This document shows, piece by piece, positions 26,098 through 34,380 of a stretch of 64,000 nt of DNA (positions are counted from its first letter, which is position 1; each line of letters begins with the position of its first letter). The position numbers and the translations under genes are program-made. Location: contig NZ_RBWS01000012.1 in assembly GCF_003627955.1 (NCBI RefSeq), positions 1 through 64,000 on the forward strand, in the 5' to 3' direction. The stretch comes from Sphingobacterium puteale (lineage in GTDB: Bacteria; Bacteroidota; Bacteroidia; Sphingobacteriales; Sphingobacteriaceae). The notes beneath the pieces were generated by a model. That model had not been told where the DNA came from, searched no databases, and saw nothing but the letters and a program-made list of their open reading frames with translations.

Positions 26098-27345
26098 TTA
26101 TTCGTAACGCAGGGCATCCACCGGATCTAATTTTGAAGCTTTTGATGCCGGATAATAACCGGATAGCATTCCCACAAGGCCACATACTGCAAATCCGAGA
26201 ATAATAGCTGCCCAAGGGATAATAAAGGATGTTCCCAGCTGAAGGGCCAACAAATTACCGATCAGGATACCGATAAATATACCCGCGACACCGCCCATCA
26301 TACAGATGACAATGGCTTCCATCAAAAACTGCTTGCGTATCACACTGGGCGTAGCACCTATTGCCTTCCGGATACCGATCTCTCTTGTCCGTTCAGTAAC
26401 CGACACCAGCATGATATTCATCAGTCCGATGGATGCACCAACAAGGGTGATAAAGGCGATCACTACTGCTCCTAAGGTCACCATCGCCATATTCTGCATC
26501 AGCATTTGTGCCACCGCATCGGACTTGGTAATCTCAAAATCATTGGTTTGCCTTGCCGATAGGCCGCGGATATTCCGAAATACAATGGAAGCTTCACCAA
26601 TAGCTGCTTCCAAACGCATGGGATCATTGGACGATACGGTGATCACATAGGATGGCTCTACGACCTGCATGACCGATCTTGCTTTCACCAGGGGAATAAA
26701 GCAGGCCCTATCGCCACCCATACCCGCGGAAGAGCCTTTGCTTTTTAGCACTCCGATGACCTGGTATCGGATATTATTGACCGTAATAAACTGCCCGATG
26801 GGGTCAATGATCTCCCCAAAAAGCATTTTACTGACTTCACTGCCGATGATAATCACCGCTCCCCCGGTCTCTACATCACGGACAGAGAAATTACGTCCTT
26901 CACTGACGATATAGCCCGAGGTCTGAAGATAATTTTCATCGGTACCAATAAGGCCGATATTTGGGTTTGTCTTTTTTGACTGAAATTTTGCGGTTGAATT
27001 CCATGTTACGTTGGCACTGATGGATGTCGTCGCATTAAAATGAAAATTCTGTTTGAACCTTGCGGCCTGGGCATAGGTAATATTGGCAAATACCTTAGAC
27101 CGTGTACCTCCTGTACCGATCTGCACATTCAATCCCCTATTCCGTATATTGAATGAATTGGACCCCATGGAAGAAAAGGAATCCGTTAAGGAGTTTTTCA
27201 TGGCGTCAATAGATGTCAATACACCGATCAGGGCCATCATCCCTATCGCAATGATCAATGCCGTTAAAAATGTCCGCAACTTGTTACCTACAATAGATTG
27301 CAGTGCAAGTTTTACATTTTCAACATAAGACATTTTTACGGACAT
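26098..27345 (-). CDS. MacB/FtsX-type ABC transporter permease
   Basis: A 415-residue inner-membrane protein with the MacB-PCD/FtsX layout: one N-terminal transmembrane helix (about 22-45), a large periplasmic domain (about 46-280), and three C-terminal helices (about 285-400) with the conserved SVTERTREIGIRKAIGA segment just after the second helix. Such permeases work with a separate ATPase and usually a membrane-fusion protein to power periplasmic efflux or lipoprotein handling, but no ATPase gene is next to it. A start four codons later (MSYVENV) is equally possible. Substrate unknown. Confidence 0.88.
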   Translation of the reverse strand: MSVKMSYVENVKLALQSIVGNKLRTFLTALIIAIGMMALIGVLTSIDAMKNSLTDSFSSMGSNSFNIRNRGLNVQIGTGGTRSKVFANITYAQAARFKQNFHFNATTSISANVTWNSTAKFQSKKTNPNIGLIGTDENYLQTSGYIVSEGRNFSVRDVETGGAVIIIGSEVSKMLFGEIIDPIGQFITVNNIRYQVIGVLKSKGSSAGMGGDRACFIPLVKARSVMQVVEPSYVITVSSNDPMRLEAAIGEASIVFRNIRGLSARQTNDFEITKSDAVAQMLMQNMAMVTLGAVVIAFITLVGASIGLMNIMLVSVTERTREIGIRKAIGATPSVIRKQFLMEAIVICMMGGVAGIFIGILIGNLLALQLGTSFIIPWAAIILGFAVCGLVGMLSGYYPASKASKLDPVDALRYE

Positions 27346-27398
27346 GCGGCGACTTTTATAATTTGCAGATGAAAATACTGTTATTCCTCCACAAAACC

Positions 27399-27435
27399 AA
27401 AAGGCAATTTATTCTAATGGAATAAATTGCCTTTT
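27399..27435 (-). terminator. Terminator downstream of the DUF2147 gene
   Basis: A 16-bp perfect stem (AAAAGGCAATTTATTC / GAATAAATTGCCTTTT) with the 5-nt loop TAATG. It lies between the DUF2147 stop and the permease start, and in the minus direction ends in TTTTGGTTTTG. The plus direction also has a T-run, so it may work both ways. Confidence 0.7.
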
Positions 27436-27520
27436 TTATAACAGGTCAACGCCGACAGAAAGGTCGTCATTAGCTTTCTAAATAGCTTACATCCTATTAC
27501 TTTCAGCCCTAATTAGATGA

Positions 27521-27946
27521 TTAATTGATCCTTTTCCAGGTCTCTGTCCGTCCGAGCAAACTAACCCCCACATAGCCACGTATGTCGAGTTTGTCCCCTT
27601 TTAAAGTCATTTTACAACTATAGGTTTTCCCTGTTTTTGGATCATAGATCTTCCCATCTTCATAGGTATTTCCATCTTTTTCAAAATTGGTCAAGATCTC
27701 CAATCCCTGAATTGCCCGGCTCTGAAGCGCCTTGTCTGGGTTTTTAATATCTTTCTTGGGCTGTCCAGCTTCATTATTTGGAAATTTAAGCCAATAAAGC
27801 TTACCAAAAAATTTGTCCCCTTTTTTATAAATCTCCACACGGCCCTCGCCGCTCGGGTTTTCCCACTTTCCGATAATCGGATCTGTTTGCGCAAACAATG
27901 TTACTGTAACAAGCAACATGATGAATGACATCATAATTTTCTTCAT
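27521..27946 (-). CDS. DUF2147 family secreted protein
   Basis: A 141-residue protein with a signal peptide (about 1-19) and the DUF2147 pattern: IIGKWENPSGEGRVEIYKK near the N-terminus, GKIYDPKTGKTYSCKM in the middle and RGYVGVSLLGRTETWKR at the end. The domain is a small lipocalin-like beta-barrel with no fixed function; a periplasmic or surface ligand-binding role is inferred. It is a single-gene unit followed by a strong hairpin. Confidence 0.88.
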   Translation of the reverse strand: MKKIMMSFIMLLVTVTLFAQTDPIIGKWENPSGEGRVEIYKKGDKFFGKLYWLKFPNNEAGQPKKDIKNPDKALQSRAIQGLEILTNFEKDGNTYEDGKIYDPKTGKTYSCKMTLKGDKLDIRGYVGVSLLGRTETWKRIN

Positions 27947-28461
27947 TGGTCTATATTATTTTTATGAATTTATTTTAACATTTTTTTGCCTATCTCTCTA
28001 ATCGCCTATCTCCAAAAGATTCTAGAAAAGAAAAATAAAACCGTCTAACCAATTCCAATGGAGTCCGGCGCATTAAAGCTTGTGGACTTATAAGTTAAAT
28101 ATACAAAATATTTACTATGCTTGCATATATTTATTTCCCATATCCCCTACTGATTTAAATAGATAAAAGAGCTGTTTCTTTCTGCTCTCATATTGGCTGA
28201 TAAAAGAGAGACTCGATTTTTCATATATAAAGCCAGCTGACGTAGGGTTCGGAGATTTTTTGGAACTGCTTCGCCCTTTGTTCGCCCCTGATTCGAAAAT
28301 GTTATACCCTTTTTCTGTGGAGAAGTACCGTACAAGATCCGAAGCAGTCCCCGACCTGGCATGGCAAAAAGGCGAAGGAACGGGCCGAAACTTTGGCATT
28401 GCGTTTGCACGATAGTTATTATATTATTACTTTATTCACTGTTTATAAATTAGCACATATT
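27947..28461. other. Intergenic region with unexplained open frames
   Basis: A 515-bp gap between the DUF2147 gene (minus) and the small membrane protein (plus). Between about 28115 and 28410 two overlapping minus-strand frames of 94 and 87 codons are open, and the section at 28260-28400 has visibly higher G+C than its surroundings. Neither translation shows a recognisable domain or signal peptide. An inverted repeat (ACTGCTTCG at 28265-28273, CGAAGCAGT at 28340-28348) lies inside. No gene is called; an element remnant is possible. Confidence 0.35.
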
Positions 28462-28803
28462 ATGAAATTTATTATTAGTCTTCTACTTACTGGCGTAGTC
28501 GTCGCAGTTGCCTGTTGGATTGTTCCAGGTGCACATGTAGCAGGATTCGGCTGGGCTATTGTCGCGGGGTTGGTAATCGGATTTGTCAATGCAACCGTAG
28601 GTTCAATTTTGAGATTGTTCACTTTTCCATTAAACTGGCTGACGCTTGGGCTGGTTTCCTTTATTATCACCGTTTTGATGGTATTACTTTCAGACTCGCT
28701 CCTTGGATCCAAATTTGATGTGGATGGATTTTGGACAGCAGCGTTGTTCGCCATAGTCGTTGCCGTATTGGAAATGATCATCGGAAGCACTTCAAAAGAC
28801 TAA
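28462..28803 (+). CDS. Small four-helix membrane protein, phage-holin family (PF04020-like)
   Basis: A 113-residue protein with four hydrophobic helices (about 2-18, 25-45, 52-76 and 88-108) separated by short loops, fitting the phage_holin_4_2 family found widely in Bacteroidota chromosomes. The start is set at ATG 28462 (MKFIISLLL); an in-frame ATG at 28393 would add 23 unlikely residues. Despite the family name it is not evidence for a prophage; no phage genes are nearby. Function unknown. A very strong terminator follows. Confidence 0.8.
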   Translation: MKFIISLLLTGVVVAVACWIVPGAHVAGFGWAIVAGLVIGFVNATVGSILRLFTFPLNWLTLGLVSFIITVLMVLLSDSLLGSKFDVDGFWTAALFAIVVAVLEMIIGSTSKD

Positions 28804-28822
28804 AATTATATAATTATATATA

Positions 28823-28864
28823 AAAAAGGCTGTTTTCCGATTGGGGAAAACAGCCTTTTTCGAT
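28823..28864 (+). terminator. Rho-independent terminator after the holin-family gene
   Basis: A 16-bp perfect stem (28823-28838 and 28845-28860) with a 6-nt loop and a T-run on the plus strand, 19 bp after the stop codon. Confidence 0.88.
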
Positions 28865-28996
28865 ATCAGCAGGAATGATGATCTTTCGACGGAAAGACTA
28901 TTTCTAAAGCTGTTTATGCGCTATTTTAATTCCCCTCCCCTCGCTTTTTAAGCTTAAAATAGCTAAATTTAAATTATTTAACAGATCCTCCGATAT

Positions 28997-30892
28997 ATGT
29001 GCGAACACAACCACGAGCATAGCCATACAGAAAAAGAGACTCCCTGGTGGATATCACAACGCAAACTTCTTATTGCACTTATCCTATTGATCACACTGTT
29101 GATCCTCAAATACGCCTTTAAGATCACGCCTCCTTTTTATGCTTCTTTATTTTTAAATGGTGTAGCGTACCTACTAGCAGGTATACCCGTTCTGCAGATG
29201 GCTTTACGGAAGGCCAAACGCGGCGATTTCTTCAATGAATTCTTTTTGATGAGTGTTGCAACCTTAGGGGCTTTTGCTATCCGGGAATTTGAAGAAGGGG
29301 TTGCCGTAATGGTCTTTTACCAGATCGGCGAATGGTTTCAGGATACAGCTGTAGATAACGCCAAAAAATCCATAAAATCGTTGTTGGACATCCGTCCGGA
29401 TAAAGTCACGGTCTTGCGGGATGGAAAACAACTGGATGTAGATCCCAAAACCGTCAACATCGGTGAAGTGATTGTTGTTAAAGCAGGCGAAAAAGTTGCA
29501 CTGGATGGGAAACTGCTGAATGAACGGGCTGCATTCAATACCGCAGCGCTCACCGGAGAAAGCAAGCCCGACACGAAATATAAGGGGGACGCCGTCTTTG
29601 CGGGTCTGATCAATTTAGAATCAGTTTGTGAAATCAGCGTAAACAGCCTGTTCAAGGACAGCAAGCTGAGTAAGATATTAGCGATGGTGCAGGATGCGAC
29701 GGCGCGCAAATCCAAAACACAGCTATTTATCTCCAAGTTTGCAAAAATCTATGTCCCTATTATCTTCGCACTTGCTGTTCTTGTCCTTATCGTCCCGATA
29801 TTTATTGCCAGTGACTACAGCTTTAGAGACTGGTTTTATCGTAGTCTGGTATTTCTTGTGATCAGCTGCCCCTGTGCCCTGGTCGTCTCGATCCCCTTAG
29901 GTTACTTCGGCGGAATAGGACTAGCTTCCAGAAACGGGATTTTGTTCAAAGGCGGTAATTTCCTGGATGCCATCACTGCTGTCGATACCATTGTCATGGA
30001 TAAAACGGGTACCCTTACCGAAGGTGTTTTTGAAGTCAAAGAGGTCGTTGCTGTCAATGGACAGTTGGCGGAACTATTGGATTATGCCAAAGCCATTGAA
30101 TCCAATTCGACCCATCCCATTGCAAAAGCGATAGCGCGCTACCATCCGGGAGATCCCACTTTTATTACCAAAGGAATCGTGGAAGTACCTGGTCATGGGC
30201 TCAAAGCGACGATCAACGATAAGCTTGTCCTTGCCGGCAACAGCAAACTGCTGGACAAGTTTGACGTCTCCTATCCGGAAGAAATAAAGCAAATTGTCCA
30301 TTCCATCGTACTGATTGCAATAGACAGCCAATATGCAGGTTACATTACGGTTGCAGACCGAAATAAACCAGACGCTAAATCGGTAATTTCAGCCATGCGG
30401 GCACAAGACTTGTACACGGTCATGCTGTCCGGTGACAAAAAAGCGGTAGTGGGTGATGTGGCGAGGGAACTGGGGATAGATAAAGCCTACGGCGACCTTC
30501 TGCCAGAAGATAAAGTAAGCCATGTCCAAAGATTAATCGACGAAGGGCGAAATGTAGCTTTCGCGGGCGATGGCGTCAACGATGCTCCTGTGGTTGCTTT
30601 GGCTCAAGTAGGCATCGCAATGGGCGGATTAGGTGCAGACGCGACTATCGAAACGGCAGACGTTGTAATCCAAAATGATGAACCGCATAAAATTTTGTCT
30701 GCCATCAAAATCGGTAAGATCACCCGTAATATTGTCTGGCAGAATGTCGTCCTGGCAATGGGTATCAAAATTATTGTGCTGATCCTCGGGGCCGGAGGGG
30801 TTGCCACACTATGGGAAGCTGTGATCGCTGATGTTGGTGTGGCGCTATTGGCGATTTTAAATGCCATCCGAATTCAGAATAAAACGATATAA
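28997..30892 (+). CDS. zntA: P1B-type heavy-metal ATPase, Zn/Cd class
   Basis: A 631-residue metal-exporting ATPase in the inner membrane. The metal-site motif CPC is at 291-293 and the phosphorylation motif DKTGTLTEG begins at Asp335; GDGVNDAP lies near the C-terminus. The last helices carry a Lys (MGIKI) and ADVGVAL, matching the Lys/Asp pair typical of ZntA/CadA (P1B-2) pumps, so zinc, cadmium or lead is the expected cargo. No N-terminal HMA domain is present; instead there is a His-rich start (HNHEHSH, residues 4-10). No metal regulator is adjacent. Confidence 0.9.
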   Translation: MCEHNHEHSHTEKETPWWISQRKLLIALILLITLLILKYAFKITPPFYASLFLNGVAYLLAGIPVLQMALRKAKRGDFFNEFFLMSVATLGAFAIREFEEGVAVMVFYQIGEWFQDTAVDNAKKSIKSLLDIRPDKVTVLRDGKQLDVDPKTVNIGEVIVVKAGEKVALDGKLLNERAAFNTAALTGESKPDTKYKGDAVFAGLINLESVCEISVNSLFKDSKLSKILAMVQDATARKSKTQLFISKFAKIYVPIIFALAVLVLIVPIFIASDYSFRDWFYRSLVFLVISCPCALVVSIPLGYFGGIGLASRNGILFKGGNFLDAITAVDTIVMDKTGTLTEGVFEVKEVVAVNGQLAELLDYAKAIESNSTHPIAKAIARYHPGDPTFITKGIVEVPGHGLKATINDKLVLAGNSKLLDKFDVSYPEEIKQIVHSIVLIAIDSQYAGYITVADRNKPDAKSVISAMRAQDLYTVMLSGDKKAVVGDVARELGIDKAYGDLLPEDKVSHVQRLIDEGRNVAFAGDGVNDAPVVALAQVGIAMGGLGADATIETADVVIQNDEPHKILSAIKIGKITRNIVWQNVVLAMGIKIIVLILGAGGVATLWEAVIADVGVALLAILNAIRIQNKTI

Positions 30893-30893
30893 T

Positions 30894-30914
30894 ACAGTCC
30901 AGAAAGGACTGTTT
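30894..30914 (+). terminator. Hairpin after the metal ATPase gene
   Basis: A 7-bp stem (ACAGTCC / GGACTGT) with loop AGAAA, directly after the stop codon, followed only by TTAAAA. Short stem and weak U-tract. Confidence 0.45.
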
Positions 30915-30989
30915 AAAAGCAAGAAAAACTGTAAAAATACATTCGGCCAACCTTGTTTGAAGATCAGCCGGATGTACTATATGGATGAA

Positions 30990-32639
30990 TTAATCGCGCC
31001 AGGATTTATAGGCATTGATCAATCCATTGGTGGAAGAATCATGGCTGGTGATCAGATTATCGTCGCTCAGCTCCGGTAGAATCTTATTGGCAAGCTGTTT
31101 ACCAAGTTCAACCCCCCATTGGTCAAAACTATAGACATTCCAAATCACCCCCTGTACAAATATCTTGTGTTCGTAGAGCGCGATAAGTCTGCCCAATGTC
31201 CGTGGAGTCATTTTTTTCAATAAAATGGAGTTTGTTGGCCGATTGCCCTCAAACACTTTATAAGCTTTTAATTCTTCGATCTCGGCATTGGACTTACCTG
31301 CTTTTTGGAATTCAGCAACAACCTCTTCCTCGGTTTTACCATTCATCAAGGCCTCTGTCTGTGCAAAGAAATTAGACAATAAAAGTTGATGGTGATTGCC
31401 GATCGGGTTAAGGCTATTTGCAGGCGCGATAAAATCACATGGAATCAATTTCGTCCCCTGATGGATCAACTGGTAAAAAGCATGCTGACCGTTTGTTCCG
31501 GGTTCGCCCCAAATAATCGGCCCGGTCTGGTAGTCGACACGTTCGCCATTGCGGTCAATGTATTTTCCGTTGCTCTCCATGTCTCCCTGTTGAAAATAAG
31601 CTGCAAAGCGATGCAGGTATTGATCGTAAGGAAGGATGGCATGGCTTTCAGCCTCAAAAAAATTATTATACCATATACCGAGCACAGCCAATATTACCGG
31701 AATATTTTCTTCAAAAGCGCTGGTTCTGAAATGCTCATCTGCTTCATAGGCACCTTCTAAGAGTTCCTCGAAATTATCAAATCCGATCGCCAGACTGATG
31801 GAAAGCCCAATGGCAGACCATAGTGAATAGCGCCCACCAACCCAATCCCAAAATACAAACATATTTTGCGGATCTATACCAAAAGCCGTTACAGCCTCTG
31901 TATTGGTACTCAATGCCGCAAAATGTTTGGCGACATCTTCCTGCCCGGCTCCCTTACTCAGAAACCAATCTTTTGCCGTATGTGCATTGGCCATTGTCTC
32001 CTGGGTAGTGAATGTTTTGGATGCAATTAGAAACAAGGTAGTCTCCGGGTCAACTTCTTTTAGGGTTTCGGCAATATGTGTTCCGTCTACATTAGACACA
32101 AAATGCACGTTCAGCCTGGTTTTATATGCCTTTAAAGCCTCGGTTACCATCACCGGCCCCAAGTCAGAACCTCCGATACCGATATTAACGACATCAGTAA
32201 TGACTTTTCCTGTATAACCTTTCCATTCGCCAGAGAGTATCTTTTCTGTAAAGGCTTTTATCTGTGCCAATACACTTCTAACCGCAGGCATGACGTCCTT
32301 GCCATCCACAAAGACAGGCTTATCGGACTGATTCCGCAAGGCGGTATGCAAGACGGGTCTATTTTCGGTCACATTGATCCGCTCTCCGGCAAACATCGCC
32401 GCTATTGCTTCGGATAGATGACATTCTTTGGCAAGCTGAACCAACAATGCCATGGTCTCCTCGTTGACGCGATTTTTGGAATAATCTAAAAGAATATCCT
32501 CAAAGAGAATCGAAAACTTCTTAAATCGCTGTGGATCCGCTGCAAAAAGCTCACGTAAGCCCTGCTGATTGATATCAATATAATGATCTACCAAATATTG
32601 GTAGGCTTTGGTCGTTGTAAAATTAATTTTTGGAAACAT
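30990..32639 (-). CDS. pgi: Glucose-6-phosphate isomerase
   Basis: A 549-residue cytoplasmic enzyme that interconverts glucose-6-phosphate and fructose-6-phosphate. Both family signatures can be seen: DWVGGRYSLWSAIG and a GQHAFYQLIHQG segment; NIGIGGSDLGP and SKTFTTQETM mark the sugar-phosphate site. The length is as in E. coli. It is a single gene between the convergent metal ATPase and the divergent prfB. It is the exit step for fructose-6-phosphate made by the NagB protein encoded further on. Confidence 0.97.
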   Translation of the reverse strand: MFPKINFTTTKAYQYLVDHYIDINQQGLRELFAADPQRFKKFSILFEDILLDYSKNRVNEETMALLVQLAKECHLSEAIAAMFAGERINVTENRPVLHTALRNQSDKPVFVDGKDVMPAVRSVLAQIKAFTEKILSGEWKGYTGKVITDVVNIGIGGSDLGPVMVTEALKAYKTRLNVHFVSNVDGTHIAETLKEVDPETTLFLIASKTFTTQETMANAHTAKDWFLSKGAGQEDVAKHFAALSTNTEAVTAFGIDPQNMFVFWDWVGGRYSLWSAIGLSISLAIGFDNFEELLEGAYEADEHFRTSAFEENIPVILAVLGIWYNNFFEAESHAILPYDQYLHRFAAYFQQGDMESNGKYIDRNGERVDYQTGPIIWGEPGTNGQHAFYQLIHQGTKLIPCDFIAPANSLNPIGNHHQLLLSNFFAQTEALMNGKTEEEVVAEFQKAGKSNAEIEELKAYKVFEGNRPTNSILLKKMTPRTLGRLIALYEHKIFVQGVIWNVYSFDQWGVELGKQLANKILPELSDDNLITSHDSSTNGLINAYKSWRD

Positions 32640-32887
32640 ACTGTTTTTATTGAAATTATTTGTTTTAAATCACAGTAAGAACCTTCAGCATCTTTTTACC
32701 ACATGCATTGAAGCTCATTAAACAAAGGTTTATACTGTTGACACTATCAAAACTAAAAAAAAAAGGCCAAATATTAGTATGGAGATATTAGATTGAAGAT
32801 TTTGCTTCCCCAAGCCCCGGTGCTTACCAATTGTTTCCATTTTTTTTAATTTTCAATTTCTACTTTTTAATTTCTACATTAGCAGAT

Positions 32888-33971
32888 ATGACAAAAGAAC
32901 AAATTCAAGACTTGAGGGATCGTGTTACATCCCTGAGGAGGCATCTTTGACATCGATGTCCGCAAAAATGAAATAGAAAGAGATCAGGCAATTACGCTGG
33001 AAGCAAACTTCTGGGATGATTCGAAGGCTGCAGAGAAAATATTGCTTGCGATCAAAAACCAAAAAGTATGGACTGATCATTTTGATGACGTAGCGTCAGC
33101 GGTTGAAGACACTTATGTCATGTATGAGTTTTTTCAATCCGGGGACGCAACAGATAAAGAACTGGACGATCAGTATAAACTTGCATTGGAAAAGATCGAA
33201 GAGCTGGAGTTCAAGAATATGCTCAGCGCCGAGGAGGATCAATTGGATGCCATCCTACAGATCACAGCTGGTGCCGGAGGTACCGAAAGTTGTGACTGGG
33301 CAGCCATGCTGATGCGCATGTATATTATGTGGGGTGAGAAAAATGGATATAAAGTGACCGAGCAGGACTCCCAGGAAGGCGATGTCGCGGGAATCAAAAG
33401 TGTTACTCTTCAATTGTCCGGAGCATTTGCTTATGGTTACCTTAAAGGTGAAAATGGCGTACACCGACTGGTCCGCATCTCGCCTTTTGACTCCAACGCC
33501 AAACGACATACCTCATTTGCATCGGTATATGTCTACCCATTGATTGACGACAACATAGAAATAGACGTTAAAGATTCGGAAATTGAATGGGACACCTTCC
33601 GTTCAGGAGGTGCCGGTGGCCAGAATGTCAACAAAGTGGAGACAGCCGTCAGGCTACACCATAAACCCACTGGCATCATTATCAAAAATCAGGAGACGAG
33701 ATCGCAATTACAGAATAAGGAAAATGCGCTGCGCTTATTGAAATCGCAACTGTATGAGATTGAAATGCGCAAACGGCAGGAGGCCTCCGCTGCAATCGAA
33801 GGAAATAAAAAGAAAATCGAATGGGGATCCCAAATTCGTAATTATGTCTTGCATCCTTATAAATTAATCAAGGATTTACGGACAAATTACGAAACATCAA
33901 ATACCCAAGCGGTACTGGATGGCGACTTGAACGATTTCCTGAAAAATTATTTAATGGAATTTGGAGGTTAA
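32888..33971 (+). CDS. prfB: Peptide chain release factor 2, programmed +1 frameshift
   Basis: RF2 ends translation at UGA and UAA. The reading frame starts at ATG 32888, meets an in-frame TGA at 32948-32950 after 20 codons, and continues in the +1 frame from GAC at 32949 to 33971, giving about 360 residues (E. coli RF2: 365). The catalytic GGQ is at about 243-245 and the RF2-specific stop-recognition motif SPF at about 198-200. The slippage site is AGGAGG-CAT-CTT-TGA-C, base for base the layout of E. coli prfB. A terminator follows. An ATG at 33042 is an internal start only. Confidence 0.96.
32936..32951 (+). promoter_or_regulatory. prfB +1 frameshift signal
   Basis: Shine-Dalgarno-like AGGAGG (32936-32941), three spacer bases CAT, slippery codon CTT (32945-32947), then TGA C. 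In well-studied RF2 genes low RF2 makes the ribosome pause on TGA and slip +1, so RF2 controls its own level. All elements are present with the usual spacing. Confidence 0.95.
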
Positions 33972-33996
33972 TCTGCCATAAAAAACTAGAAAATTG

Positions 33997-34027
33997 AAGA
34001 CGCTCCATTGATGGGCGTCTTTTTTTT
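33997..34027 (+). terminator. Rho-independent terminator of prfB
   Basis: Stem AAGACGC / GCGTCTT with further weak pairing, followed by a run of eight Ts or more, 26 bp after the prfB stop codon. Confidence 0.85.
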
Positions 34028-34254
34028 GTCAAGCAATCACTGCCTTCTTTCATACACAGTCTGTCACTGTAGCTGTCAATCACTCTTTAAAAAAATCTCA
34101 AAAACGTTAAAAAACCTTAAATGTCGACTGTGTACACAGGGTAGCAAATAATTGATTAAACAGATGAACAATCAACTATAAACAATTAAAAAACAATGAT
34201 TTACAAAACTTAAAAATGTATCAAGAACGTTACAAAGCATAAGTTTCTTCAATT

Positions 34255-34283
34255 TTTGGCACAAAATAAAGGCATGTATTTTG
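34255..34283 (+). promoter_or_regulatory. Promoter of the GT2 synthase operon
   Basis: TTTG (34255-34258), an 18-nt spacer, then TATTTTG (34277-34283), close to the Bacteroidota -33/-7 pattern. Transcription would begin near 34290, leaving a leader of about 90 nt. Confidence 0.45.
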
Positions 34284-34380
34284 CGTTTATGCATTCGTAA
34301 TATTTTCATTACAAAAGACCCTATGCTTGGGCCAGCAAAGAAAATAAAAAGAAGAATGTATATCTAAAAATAGAACGGTT

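Larger units (their letters stand above)
33972..34380. other. Intergenic region upstream of the GT2 synthase
   Basis: A 409-bp gap. It starts with the prfB terminator, then holds a perfect 12-bp palindrome CTGTGTACACAG (34128-34139), and ends with a good promoter (34255-34283). The roughly 90-nt leader contains no recognised riboswitch. Confidence 0.5.

Noticed and set aside
28147..28410. 87-codon minus-strand frame in the 28 kb gap
   Set aside because: It overlaps another open frame of similar size; neither has recognisable features, so neither is called a gene. The region is listed as a finding instead.
28462..28803. Prophage suggested by a holin-family gene
   Set aside because: This four-helix family is a common chromosomal gene in Bacteroidota, and no other phage gene lies nearby.
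30940..30974. Terminator for pgi (imperfect stem CATCCGGC / GCCGAATG on the minus strand)
   Set aside because: The stem has a C-A mismatch and a 19-nt loop, so it is too weak to call, although T-runs follow.
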